Below, in pieces: positions 1 through 10,485 of a stretch of 64,000 nt of DNA. The DNA is taken from the NCBI RefSeq assembly GCF_000218525.1, contig NZ_AFHO01000010.1:61493-125492 (forward strand), in the 5' to 3' direction. The position numbers were made by a program, and so were the translations under genes. The stretch comes from Mesomycoplasma ovipneumoniae SC01. Its GTDB lineage: Bacteria; Bacillota_I; Bacilli_A; Mycoplasmatales; Metamycoplasmataceae. How positions within the stretch are numbered: position 1 is the first letter of the stretch; each line of letters begins with the position of its first letter. The notes under the pieces were generated by a model, which saw only the letters and a list, made by a program, of their open reading frames with translations, was not told the DNA's origin and ran no database searches.

Positions 1-132
1 TGGCACAAAGAAGAAAATTTTGACCAAAATTTGCAACTTTCTGATAATTTGGCAAAACAAAGCCAAATTATCGCAAAAGCACGTGATTTCTTTATCGAAA
101 AATTAAGGATTGCATATGAAAATCAAAGATAG
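1..132 (+). CDS. ulaE: UlaE-type L-ribulose/xylulose-5-phosphate 3-epimerase, C-terminal end only
   Basis: Only the last 43 codons are in the window; the gene enters from the left edge and stops at TAG 130-132. The tail ends ARDFFIEKLRIAYENQR, which resembles the end of UlaE/SgbU-type sugar-phosphate 3-epimerases (an ARDW/F helix after the EMW block). The family converts L-xylulose 5-phosphate to L-ribulose 5-phosphate in anaerobic ascorbate degradation, in the cytoplasm. The next gene starts inside it (17-base overlap) and encodes the enzyme of the following step, which is the main support for the call. The short fragment alone would not allow a firm identification. Confidence 0.6.
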   Translation, partial: WHKEENFDQNLQLSDNLAKQSQIIAKARDFFIEKLRIAYENQR

Positions 133-838
133 AGACGAACTAATTTTACTACAAAAGCAAGTTTTAGAAGCAAATCTTTTACTATATAATTCAAAATTAG
201 CGCTTCATACTTGAGGAAATGTCTCAGCCATAAGTTCAGATCGATCTTATTATGTTATTAAACCTAGTGGAATTTCTTATGAAAAAATGAAATATTCAGA
301 TATGGTTCCCGTTGATCTTGAAAATAATGTTCTTGAGACAAATTTAAATCCATCAAGCGACACGCCAACTCATTCACTTCTTTATAAAGCCGACCCAAGA
401 ATTAAGGCTATTGTACATACACATTCTCCTTTTGCAGTTGCCTGGGCACAAGCAGGTAAAGAAATCCCTGCACTTGGAACAACGCATGCTGATAATTTTT
501 ATGGTTCAATTCCCTGCACTAATTCCTTAAGTGATGAGCAAATTAATGGTCAATATGAGCATAACACTGGCGTTGTTATAGTTGATCATTTCAAAAAAAA
601 TAATCTTGATTTTATAGCAACTCCTGCTGTTTTAGTCAAAGAACACGGGCCTTTTTGCTGATCTAATAAGTCTGCTGATGATGCTGTTAAATTAGCAATG
701 ACTTTTGAAGAAGTTGCCAAAATGGCTCTTTATACAAAAATAATAAATCCTAATCAAAGTCAAGCTAATTTAACACTGCAAAAAAAACACTATAACCGAA
801 AGCATGGTAAAAACGCATATTATGGACAAAAAGACTAA
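116..838 (+). CDS. araD: L-ribulose-5-phosphate 4-epimerase
   Basis: A 240-residue class II aldolase/AraD-family protein that converts L-ribulose 5-phosphate to D-xylulose 5-phosphate, the last step feeding ascorbate carbon into the pentose phosphate pathway. Visible landmarks are the SSDTPTHS substrate loop, the metal-binding VHTHSPFAVAW pair of histidines near residues 101 and 103, GTTHADNFYGSIP, and the third metal ligand in KEHGPF near residue 177. The Trp after GPFC is a TGA codon, so under the standard code the gene would look truncated at 661. The ATG at 116 overlaps the upstream ulaE end, as expected for translational coupling. Length matches the family (about 230 residues). Confidence 0.9.
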
Positions 839-1700
839 TGAAATTAAAGTTATTTTAAAAGATATTGATAATTTTATTTTTGATCTTGACGGAACTTTGC
901 TAAAATCTAATCACGAAATTAGCCCTAAAACTGTTGAAGCAATAAAAAAGTTACGTGAAAAAAATAAAAAAATAATTTTTTGTTCAGGTCGCCCTTGATA
1001 TTTTATAAAAAAATATTATTTTGCACTAAAGCCTGATTTTCCAATAATAAGTTGCAATGGTTCATTAATTTATGACTACAAAAAAGAAACTGTTGTTTTT
1101 AGCAAGGTTTTCTCTGGAGATCAAGTCTCACAAATTTTTCAAATTTTAGCCCAAAACCAAGTATTTTTCTTAATTTACACAACTAAAAATATGCTTGCTT
1201 TTAGCCAAAAAAATACAACTTGCCCTTGATTTGATTATCTTAAAAATCAAAATGAAATTTTTTCAGAAGCCGAACAGTTACCGCTAAAATTTTATGACTA
1301 CCAAAGTTTGAATGATGATGAAATTTTCAATCTTGATGTAGTTAAATTTTTACTTATAAAACGTGATAGTGATCCTGTGCTTTTTGAAAAAGCTATTAGT
1401 CAACTTGAGAATGTCGAACAAATTTATCTAGTTCAATCTCAATCATCGGTAATTGATATTATGATTTCTGGGTCAAATAAAGGTCAAGGACTTAAATTTC
1501 TAAATCAAAATTATCATTTAGATCTCAAAAGAAGTTTAGCTTTTGGTGATGCTCGAAACGATATTTCTATGTTTGAACAGGTTAGACTAGCAATTTCCAT
1601 GGGTCAAGCTAGTCAAGAAGTCCAAGATAAAGCTAATTTGGTTACCGACTCAAATGACAATGATGGAATAGCAAACTTTTTTGAAAAATATTATGAATAA
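822..1700 (+). CDS. Cof-type HAD-superfamily phosphatase
   Basis: A 292-residue haloacid-dehalogenase-type hydrolase of the Cof/YidA class, which dephosphorylates small phosphorylated metabolites. Motif I is DLDGTLL (nucleophile Asp near residue 22), motif II is FCSGRPW, a lysine motif lies in VKFLLIKRD, and motif IV is GDARNDISMF. Substrates of these enzymes are rarely predictable. The gene overlaps the end of araD by 17 bases. An in-frame ATG 18 bases further upstream (804) is an alternative start; neither has a clear Shine-Dalgarno sequence, and 822 places the DLDGT motif at the usual distance from the N-terminus. Several Trp codons are TGA. Confidence 0.85.
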
Positions 1701-2217
1701 TTTGCGTCAAAAAATTTCTAATTTTAATAAAGTTAAAGTCAACCATCTATCAGATGGATATTGACTTGTTCCTAGTTTTTTCAAGATTTTTTCGCCAAAA
1801 TTAACTGGATATGTTATAAAAAAAGCAAAAACTCTTGAAGAACTTGTTAATTTTAATGATTTTCAAAAAAAAGAAATAATTTTTAATTTTAACGGTGATC
1901 ATAATTTTTATAATTTTAACATCCTAATGAAATTACGCCAAATTGATTTTCGTCTTGATATAAAAGCTGTTTTAAAAAAATCAGATGATGCTATTTTTAT
2001 CTTTTTTCCTGTCCAAAATTGCAAAATAGTTTTAGACAAACAATCACTGAAGCTAATTTACGACGGAATTATCCCATTTTTTTCAAAAGAATACTATTCA
2101 AATTTAGCTTTTTATCAGCGCGAAAATTCCGCAAAACTACAAAATAATGATGTGTTTAGGGGATTTTTTTGAAGGCGCAATGGTTTTGAAGAAATTTATG
2201 TAAAAAGTGACTCATAA
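1693..2217 (+). CDS. Conserved-looking hypothetical protein
   Basis: A 174-residue protein I do not recognise. It begins MNNLRQKISNFNKVKVNHL, is rich in Phe, Asn and Lys, and has no signal peptide, membrane segment or catalytic motif that I can see. The ATG overlaps the last eight bases of the HAD phosphatase gene, so it is the distal member of the araD/phosphatase operon and probably translated by coupling. TGA codons for Trp occur near residues 24 and 160. Being soluble and last in a sugar-phosphate operon it may be a small accessory enzyme, but nothing in the sequence states a function. Confidence 0.6.
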
Positions 2218-2250
2218 ATTGAAAAATATGGTATCATTTTACAAATGTAA

Positions 2251-2292
2251 AAAAACTAAAAGAATAATCTTTGGTTCTTTTAGTTTTTTATT
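2251..2292 (+). terminator. Hairpin followed by T run, terminator or leader stem-loop
   Basis: The arms AAACTAAAAGAA and TTCTTTTAGTTT form a 12-bp stem followed by TTTATTT. It lies 34 bases past the hypothetical gene and 25 bases ahead of the next ATG. A promoter-like TATGGTATCAT at 2227-2237 lies upstream of the hairpin, so it could also be an attenuator in the leader of the following lipoprotein gene. Confidence 0.6.
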
Positions 2293-2316
2293 TAAGGCTT
2301 AGAAGTAGGTGTAAAA

Positions 2317-3867
2317 ATGAAATGAAAATTTAAAAAATCTTTGGCTTTAATTCCTTTGTCTTTCCCGCTTATTGTTGTCTCATGCATCGAAAATCAAGGC
2401 TCAGATGTAAAAAATTTTTCAAATAGCGTTAGCCCAGAAAAATATAATTTATTAACCGAAATTTTGAATGTACCCCTGTCAATTGAAACTCAAGAAATTG
2501 GAAATACTGCCATTGCGGATGTAATTCACGCATTTAGCTCAAGGTTAGATTTTCAAAATTTTATTCCAAATGAACCTGATGATGTAATTAAAAAGAAACT
2601 GGAAAAACTTGCTAAAACTCCTAATTTTCCTGAAATTGTTAAAAAATATTATCAAGGTACCTCTTATTTAACAGCTTCTGAATTTTTACAACGATGAAAA
2701 CAATCGCAAGAAAAATACTTAAAATCCACAGATTTTAAGGTATATCCTGAATTTTTACCCGAAAATTTTGGATCAGGTATTGCTGTAAATAATTTGGAAT
2801 TAAGAGAAGAATATTTATACTATAAAATAGTCAAAGAGCTTGCTAAACTAATTGTCAAAATGAACAAAGAGGAAAAAGCTAAATCCCAAAACCAGCAAGC
2901 TCAAGAAAATTCAGGCCAAAAAGATCAAAACAAAACACAAGAAGATGAGCAAATTGAAATCGGTACTGCAACGATTGAATTCATCCTTAACGGGATAGAA
3001 GCAGCAACCAGACAACCTCTTTCAAATTTGTTTTGATGAAATTATAATTATAAAATCTTGGATACACTTAGTAAAATTATCGAAAATAATTTAAAAACTA
3101 ATTTGGATCTTCCGATTCTTAATGATAAAGATTACCAAAAAAAAGCAGAACTAACTGAGAAATTAAAAAAATATTCAATAACAGCAAAAGATGGCCGAAA
3201 ATATAAAGTTCAACCGCGTGCTTTTTTTCTTAATGACCAAAAAACTCATGCAGATGAGTCAACTAATACAATAAAAGATGCAATTTATCGTATTTATTGA
3301 ATAATTGACCAAAATCCTGATGCTCCTGAGGCTGAAAGTCAATCTGAAAATCAAAGTCAAAATCAAAATGAACCTAAATCTACAAGCCAAAAAAACCTGA
3401 TAAATCAAAAACCAAGCCTTTTTTCACAAAATTCATCCCAAAAAGTCGCAACTTTCCAACAAAATTCGCCTTTGCCAGTTCAAGGTCCTCAAACTAGAGA
3501 AGAAGCAGAAGCACAACAAATTGGTATGATTCATGATTTTGATAAATATAAATTAACTGACAAAATCCAAAAATATCCTTTTACAAATTCTAATAATTTC
3601 CATCGAGGTGGACTTTATAGCGCAAGTTTACCTCAGCTTGAAGATGAAATTAAAAAACAAGACCCTAAAAATCCAAAAATATTTTACGTTGAGAGACGAA
3701 TAAATATTAGTGGTTTTCTTAAAAGTGGTAACCTTTTGCCTTTCCAACCTATTGATCTTGAGCAAAATTTAAAAAAACTGTCCCTACCAGACAAATATGC
3801 CCAATATTATAATCAAAGAAATAAAAATTTTATAATAGTTAATCCAAAAAATATTGATAAAGACTAA
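2317..3867 (+). CDS. Lipoprotein of unknown function
   Basis: A 516-residue prolipoprotein. The N-terminus has KWKFKK, a hydrophobic core and the lipobox VVSC with Cys23, so the mature protein should be anchored on the outer face of the membrane. The body is hydrophilic, with two Gln/Asn/Lys-rich low-complexity stretches (around residues 190-215 and 330-385). The reading frame crosses several TGA Trp codons. It ends at TAA 3865; after two further codons (AAA AAT) the next gene starts with ATG in exactly the same frame. The two may therefore be a split form of one longer secreted protein, or a lipoprotein plus partner. No family recognised. Confidence 0.75.
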
Positions 3868-3873
3868 AAAAAT

Positions 3874-5100
3874 ATGATAAAAATTTATATTCCTGATGTT
3901 AAAAACGGCGTTTTAGACACCCAATTTGGTAATGGTAATTTAGGTAAAAAATACCCTAATTCGGTAAGTTTTCCTATAAAATGAGACAAAGTTAAAGGCG
4001 CAAAATCATATGCCCTTACTTTAATTGACTATGAAGCAACTGCTGAATTAGGTTTTGTTTTTATTCATTGAGTTGCGGCCAATATTAAAAAAAACAAGCT
4101 AAAATGAGATGATTCTTTTTCGCGCCAAGATAAAATGTATCAATTTGAAAATTCAATGACGCGCCATGCAAATAATTATTTGCTTGATTCATTTTATCGA
4201 CCTCATCCTGATGGAGTTTATTTTGGACCACTGCCGCCAGCTCAAGATCATAACTATCGACTTGAGGTTTTTGCCCTTGATATTGAAAATATAATTCCAG
4301 AAGATTTAGCAAATAAACCTTTATTTTACGATGATTTTCTTGATTTAATTAAAAATCATATTATTGACTTTGGAATTACTTCGTTTTTATACCGTTCACA
4401 TGGAAAAGTTGAAAATAATTTACTTGTAAAAAAACAGATTTCCAAAAGTGAACTAAATGCACCGTTGCCCAAAGAACAAGAAAATTTTTTTATTGATTTT
4501 TTACCGATAAATTTTAGCTCATCAGCACTAATTGCCAGAGAAAATGATTATCATCTTTTAGATATTGAATTTTTAGGCAAACAAGGAGCTAGTCCATTTT
4601 TTAGTGCCCGCAATTTTGACATTGAAATTTATTCTGATTCTGATAAAATTAAGGAATATGTAATAATGGTAACTAGTTTTGCCGAAAATTTCTCGCTTGG
4701 CGTTGGACTAAATGTCTGAAATCGGGTTGGAATTATCAAACAAACTAATGAATATAAAACTATTTTAAATGCTGGAAAAAATAATTTTGATCTTTTTGAT
4801 AGTGAAATTCCTGTTTATAATAGTTTTGGTTCCTTTTGTGCTGATTCAATTGCTAAAAAAATTAATTTAGATTCTTCAGAAAAATTTGAATTTATTAAGG
4901 CAAAATACGGCGTTATTTATCTTCCTGGTCTTACAAATGGCCAAGGAAAATATCAACTTGAAATTTTTGGTCTTGATCAAGTAATTGACTGAAGTCAAAT
5001 TGCGCGAAATTTAACTAAACCTTTGACATCATTTGAGGTTCTTAGCGCAATAAAAGGAAAAGTTATTGGTTATAATCGTACTTTTTTTAAATTAATTTAA
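3874..5100 (+). CDS. Tandem PEBP-like (YbhB/YbcL, Raf kinase inhibitor-like) protein
   Basis: A 408-residue protein with a recognisable phosphatidylethanolamine-binding-protein fold in its first half. SFPIKWDKVKGAKSYALTLID is followed by FVFIHWVAANI and FGPLPPAQDHNYRLEVFALD, matching the family blocks (substrate-pocket HW, then P-P before the Tyr/Val/Phe/Ala strand). A second, degraded repeat follows: IKEYVIMVTSF near residue 255 and YGVIYLPGLTNGQGKYQLEIFGLD near residue 345. PEBPs bind phospholipid headgroups or small anions; bacterial members have no settled role. There is no signal peptide of its own, which is odd if it is exported, and it is in frame with the upstream lipoprotein apart from one TAA codon. 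Confidence 0.7.
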
Positions 5101-5159
5101 TTTATTTCCTGAGTTTCCCAGTTTGATGCAAAAATTCACTTTTTAGCGAATATAAATAT

Positions 5160-5191
5160 TAAAAAATACCCGTAAATCCGGGTTTTTTTAC
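5160..5191 (+). terminator. Insulating hairpin in element copy A
   Basis: ACCCG and CGGGT pair around TAAATC and are flanked by A and T runs, giving a bidirectional terminator-like hairpin. The same position holds a related hairpin in the other two copies (around 33223-33255 and 49352-49377), with partly different arm sequence. Confidence 0.65.
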
Positions 5192-5235
5192 GCTAAAATC
5201 TTATTTTTTTTTTTTTTTTGAAATTAACCTTTTGC

Positions 5236-5281
5236 AAAAAAAAAAAAAAATGCTTGTTCTAAGAAAAAATTATGTTATAAT
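5236..5281 (+). promoter_or_regulatory. Poly(A)15 plus TATAAT promoter of element copy A
   Basis: A run of 15 A residues ends 25 bases before TATAAT (5276-5281), which is preceded by TATG as in an extended -10. The block is conserved in the other copies, with runs of 17 (33167-33183) and 18 (49284-49301). A homopolymer at the -35 position of different lengths in sister copies is the geometry known from the phase-variable vlp promoters of Mycoplasma hyorhinis. Confidence 0.6.
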
Positions 5282-5287
5282 GACCAT

Positions 5288-5643
5288 CACTAAGAATAAA
5301 TTAATAAATTTTGATATTGAATTAAGGGGGAATTAGTTATGTTTTTGGCACAATAAACTTAAATAATGCCATTTTTCTATTATGGCTTTAAATATAATGG
5401 AATGCCTTAAATTTAACCGTTTAGAAATCTACAAATTTATGGCTTTTAATTATTGCTCTTTCAAAACTTCATATATTTTTTTAGGCTCAATGTAAGTAAA
5501 AACGAGTTTTCTATTTGCATTGAGTTTAAATAGTAGTTGTATTTTTTATGATTTTGTCAGTGTTTTAAACTAAAAAAGTAGTTTAAATATTTTATAATTT
5601 TGCTTTTTTAGTTAAAAGAGTGTGAAAAACCAGACACTTTTTT
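5288..5643 (+). ncRNA. Candidate structured RNA of element copy A
   Basis: Inferred transcript from the TATAAT at 5276 to the terminator hairpin at 5619-5643 (AGTGT, loop, ACACT, then T5). It contains AAGGGGG at 5324-5330 and ATG 5339 opening a frame of only five codons. Stem 1 is CTATTAT/ATAATGG (5377-5400). Stem 2 is a long hairpin at 5480-5530 with arms including CTCAATG and CATTGAG. Two alternative stems then use AACTAAAAAAG, pairing either with the adjacent TAGTTTAAA or with the distal CTTTTTTAGTT (5565-5612). Stems 1 and 2 show compensatory changes between copies. No expression evidence can be read from sequence. Confidence 0.45.
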
Positions 5644-5679
5644 AAGATTATCTCATCAAACTGGAAAACTCGGGATTTC

Positions 5680-6798
<1,119 letters not shown>

Positions 6799-6812
6799 TT
6801 AACAAATTACTC

Positions 6813-7685
6813 CTAATTTTTTGGTTTGGATACTCAGAAAAATGCTTTTAAACGATTAGAAATCGATTTTATTTCTCGAGTTAAACGCCAATTTGTTGCT
6901 TTAATTCCAAAAATATTAATATAAAAAAGCGAAATCATATATGGAAGAAAAACAACCGAAGAAGCCATTAACAAGTTTAACAAAATTACGATTGATTGGT
7001 TATTTCCTGAATAAAAAAATGGGTGTAAAAAATTTATAAATGGATAAATAGTTAAACCTGTGTAAAAAAATACCATATTTTTTATCTCTTGAGCTCCAAC
7101 TTTTTTAATTTCGGGCGCAACTCATTGTCTAAGTGTGAAAAAATACAAAAGCACACAAAAAATATAATAACAAACTGAATAAATAACCCCAATACCTAAA
7201 CCTAATTTGCTAACCGAAAATTGTTTTCGATACCAAAAAAGTACAAATATTGCAAACACTGGATGAAAAAAATGGACAGTTGATGTTGTTGCCAAAACTG
7301 ATCAAGTCATATTTAAATTTCAAGCCAATACAGTCCAAAAAACGATTAAAACAATCGTTAAAATTACTGTAAAAACAAATAAAATTTGAAATTTGCGTTG
7401 AGTTGCATTAAGGACAAAAGTAAATAAGGTAATTCCATAAATTAAGTTTGACTGGTAAGTTAAGTAAAAAAAGGCGCTAAAATTTTGAAAATAATTAGTA
7501 AAACTTATAAAATAATATTTGTCAAGAACAAATTCTCTACGGTTTTCAATCATTGAATATGCAATTAGCGAAATTGTAATTGAAAGAATAAGTAAAGAAA
7601 AAATCAACGAAATCTTTCGTTCTTTTTTTCAATTGGAAAAATGGTCGAATTTTGACGCTAAGTAAGTATCGTTATTTTCTATCAT
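6813..7685 (-). CDS. Multipass membrane protein
   Basis: A 290-residue protein with about six hydrophobic segments, for example ISLIFSLLILSITISLIAYS near residues 25-45, ILFVFTVILTIVLIVFWTVLA near residues 105-125, and others near 145, 170, 210 and 245. There is a basic cytoplasmic C-terminal tail (REIKSISNRLKAFF). No transporter motif is visible and I do not recognise the family. It lies directly upstream of mnmA on the same strand and probably shares its transcript. The start ATG at 7685 follows an AT-rich region of 296 bases that holds the divergent promoters for this gene and the next. Confidence 0.7.
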
Positions 7686-7937
7686 GGGTGAATAATATAT
7701 AAAATTATATTATAATTAATAAAAAATAGTTAAAAGTTTTTATAATTTTTTAGTATATTATGAAATTATAAAATTTGTTATTGTTTAAATTAAAAATGTA
7801 TAAAATATAAAATTTTATCTAGCATTTTCTAAAAGACTGACTGCTAAAACCAAAATGATTGAGTCGTTCTAATAAACGATGGCAAAAAAATAATTTATCT
7901 ATTAACCGTTTAAAAATAAAAAAATCAATTTTTAGTA

Positions 7938-7943
7938 TATAAT
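7938..7943 (+). promoter_or_regulatory. TATAAT-type -10 for the small membrane protein gene
   Basis: TATAAT inside TTAGTATATAATAT, 38 bases ahead of the ATG at 7982. No convincing -35 box, as is usual in mycoplasmas. The rest of 7686-7981 is AT-rich and shows no further feature. Confidence 0.4.
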
Positions 7944-7981
7944 ATATTTAAAATTATTTTACTTGAATTCGACGGTTTATT

Positions 7982-8413
7982 ATGAAGTTTATTTTCTCGT
8001 TTTTTTTTAGTGCTATTTTTAGACGACAAATCCAGAAACGTTCAATTTTGGCTTTGATTCTTTGAGCGTTATTTTTAGCTGCCATTGGTTTTGTCATGGC
8101 CTTTGTTCAAAAAAAAGTTTGATATGACATAGTTTCAATTTTGGGACTTTTGTCAATTTCAATTTCAGTTCTTGCAACGGTGTTAAGACTTGGTTTATTT
8201 AGTAGTTTTTCAGTTTCCTACCATAAATGGCGAATTCAATCCCAAAATAGAATGTTAGAAAAACGAGGATTTAAACCTGTTAGCCCAAAAATTGATTATA
8301 ATTTTGTCAAGCAAAAACAAAAAGAACTATCCATTCTACCGATTTTTCTGGGATTTCTTGTTGGTTTTGTACTTTTAATTATCGCTTTACCGTTTCTAAT
8401 TATTAACTCTTAA
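7982..8413 (+). CDS. Small membrane protein (possibly DUF3899-like)
   Basis: A 143-residue protein with a basic N-terminus (FRRQIQKR) and three or four membrane segments: residues 20-42, 47-70 and a C-terminal one (LPIFLGFLVGFVLLIIALPF, near 118-140). A hydrophilic loop with KWRIQSQNRMLEKRGFKP lies between. Size, layout and basic loop are like the DUF3899 small membrane proteins of mycoplasmas, but I make that link from memory only. The gene is monocistronic, read away from the mnmA operon. There is no obvious Shine-Dalgarno sequence before the ATG. Confidence 0.65.
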
Positions 8414-8567
8414 AAATTTAAAATATTTCTAATCATTTTTTAACTAAATATTGAATAATCTTGCATTTAGCATCAAATATAGTAATATTTATTTTTTGAA
8501 TGTTTTTTTGGTATAATTTATATATTATAAAATTAATTATCAGAATAAGGAGAAAGGTGGTTTAGTT

Positions 8568-10442
8568 ATGAAATCTAAATTTTTCAAATCATTAGCTCCT
8601 TTGCTTTTTGTTAATTTTTTTATAGTTTCATGCGCCAATGTTATACCTTTGCAGCATAAAAATAAGGATGAAAGTCCTAAAAATCAAGTTATTACTGAAA
8701 AAAATGACTCAAAAAATCAAATTTTACCAAAATTAGGAACTCCAAACAATGATTTGGTGCAAATTGAAGAAAATTTGAGCCTAATTGGAAATATCAAAAC
8801 TATAAATGATTTAAATAATGATTTGTCATCGACCAATGAAAATAATAATGATGTCGTTGAAAATTCTGCTCCTAAAAATAATCATAATTTAGCAAATTCA
8901 TCAATATCAACAATTCAAAACCCGTTTTTAGATAAAGCTCAAATTGAAAATTTGAATCTTTTTTCTTTAAAATCTTTAGTCAAATCAAATCAACCAAAGC
9001 CAAAGCCTAAACCAAAACCTGAGCCCAAAATTGAACCTAAACTCGAGTCTATACTTGAACAAAATCGGGTGGTAAGATCAGAAATAAACCAAGTTGTTGA
9101 AGATTTACCTATTAAAAAAATACCAATAATAAATGATAAGTTAGATATTTCGAAACTAAGTGATTATGACAACAAGTCCGCACAACAAATCGGATTTGAT
9201 TTAAATTATAGAGTTCCAGCTAATACTTTTTCATATCAACCTTTTGTCATAAAATCAAATGTGATAAAACAAGAAAATGACAATCATTTTCTTGGCGAAA
9301 AAAATGAAAACTTGAATATTTATTTGCTTGATAAAATAAATACAGGTAGTGTTTCTGAAAACGAAAATGTAAAGCAAACTAATTTCGGTTATTTAAATCC
9401 TCGTTTCCGAAGAAATTATTTCAAACCAGATTATTTTGGTTTTAGATCGCTTGACTATTCAGATCAAAGATACAAAGATATTTTTCAGAGAAATGTAAGA
9501 TTTTCAACCGGAACAGCTGTATTGCTTGATTCTCACGAAGGTGAAAGTGCTTTTTTAACAAATCATCATGTTCTATATATTAGACAAAAGCCATTTTGAG
9601 AAACAATGGCCTTTCCTTTGATGCGTTTTTATTATAATGATAAGGTTAACAGTCTTGGTTCTTTAGCTAGTTCTGGAATATTAAGTTTATTTTGAATAAA
9701 AGCTGAATATGATAGACAAGTTCAAGAGTTAAGGGCAAGACATGATCGAATTCCAACAAGTCGGATAATTTATATTGACCCAATTACGCAAGAAAAATTA
9801 ACCAAATTTAACATTGATTTGCACAAAAGATATTTTAGAGAAGAAAAAAATTTTAACAATTTTGGCAAAGATGTAGCAATATTTTACTTTAACCATGCTA
9901 AATTTAGAAAAGATATTCAAGATCTATTCAATTTTTACCAAAAACATAAAGAATGACTTTTATCATCATTTCGTTATTCAAATGGCGAAACTATTGAAAA
10001 CGATATCACTAGATTTGATAGTCAATTTAAAATATTTTCTGATTTCTGAGATCATGTTCAACAGTTTCCACCGCTAAAAATTAGTGAAAAATCATGAAAA
10101 GACGGCGAAATTGACTATACAACTAAAATTGGCGGCTTTTGACCTCAGTTTGCATTTTCAAAAAATATGTTTAAAGGCGTTTATATTAAAAACGGTGCCC
10201 CTAATTTTTTTGTAACAAACGGACCTGGGGCTTCTGGTTCTGGTGTTTATAACACAAACGGCGAATTAATTTTCATGAATCAATTGATTACCGTAACAAA
10301 AAATCAAAAAAGTCTTTACTATGATCAAAACAATTTAACATCACATATGACTACAGGAATTTTATTTCGTAATGATAAAATCGATTTAGTATCAGAAATT
10401 AAAAAATTTTATTATAATAAAAATAAAAATTTAAAAAAATAG
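8568..10442 (+). CDS. DUF31/MIP-like serine protease lipoprotein
   Basis: A 624-residue surface lipoprotein with lipobox IVSC (Cys22). A long Asn/Asp/Lys-rich spacer includes a Lys-Pro stretch (KPKPKPKPEPKIEPK near residues 146-160). The trypsin-like domain shows His in FLTNHHVLY (residues 333/334), Asp in FGKDVAIFYF (Asp435) and Ser in GPGASGSGVYN (Ser556). This is the DUF31 family, which includes the mycoplasma immunoglobulin protease MIP; the cognate binding protein MIB is not in this window. An AAGGAGAAAGG Shine-Dalgarno precedes the ATG. Substrate is unknown. Many Trp codons are TGA. A 3' fragment of a related protease sits at 28756-29020. Confidence 0.8.
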
Positions 10443-10471
10443 GAAGCATATATGTTCTTCCTATTTTTATC
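10441..10471 (+). terminator. Intrinsic terminator after the DUF31 protease
   Basis: AGGAAG and CTTCCT (with one loop-side base) form a short hairpin followed by ATTTTTAT, right at the stop codon. It faces the convergent yebC gene. Confidence 0.55.
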
Positions 10472-10485
10472 TTTAAAAATTTTTT

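Larger units (their letters stand above)
5108..5674 (+). mobile_element. Copy A of a TIR-bounded structured element (most intact copy)
   Basis: This copy fills the gap between the PEBP gene and mnmA. The left end CCTGAGTTTCCCAGTTTGAT and the reverse complement of the right end (CCCGAGTTTTCCAGTTTGAT) match except at two or three positions, so it has imperfect terminal inverted repeats of about 20 bp. ATTT occurs directly outside both ends (5104-5107 and 5675-5678), a possible short target duplication. Inside are an insulating hairpin, T and A runs, a promoter, a strong Shine-Dalgarno with a five-codon frame, several hairpins and a terminator. No transposase is encoded. Two further copies lie at 31868-33309 and 48538-49427 in the opposite orientation. 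Confidence 0.7.

Noticed and set aside
5206..5250. T and A runs of copy A as one long hairpin
   Set aside because: T15 and A15 could pair, but the sister copies differ in run length and the A run is placed as a promoter element; structure from simple runs is not convincing.
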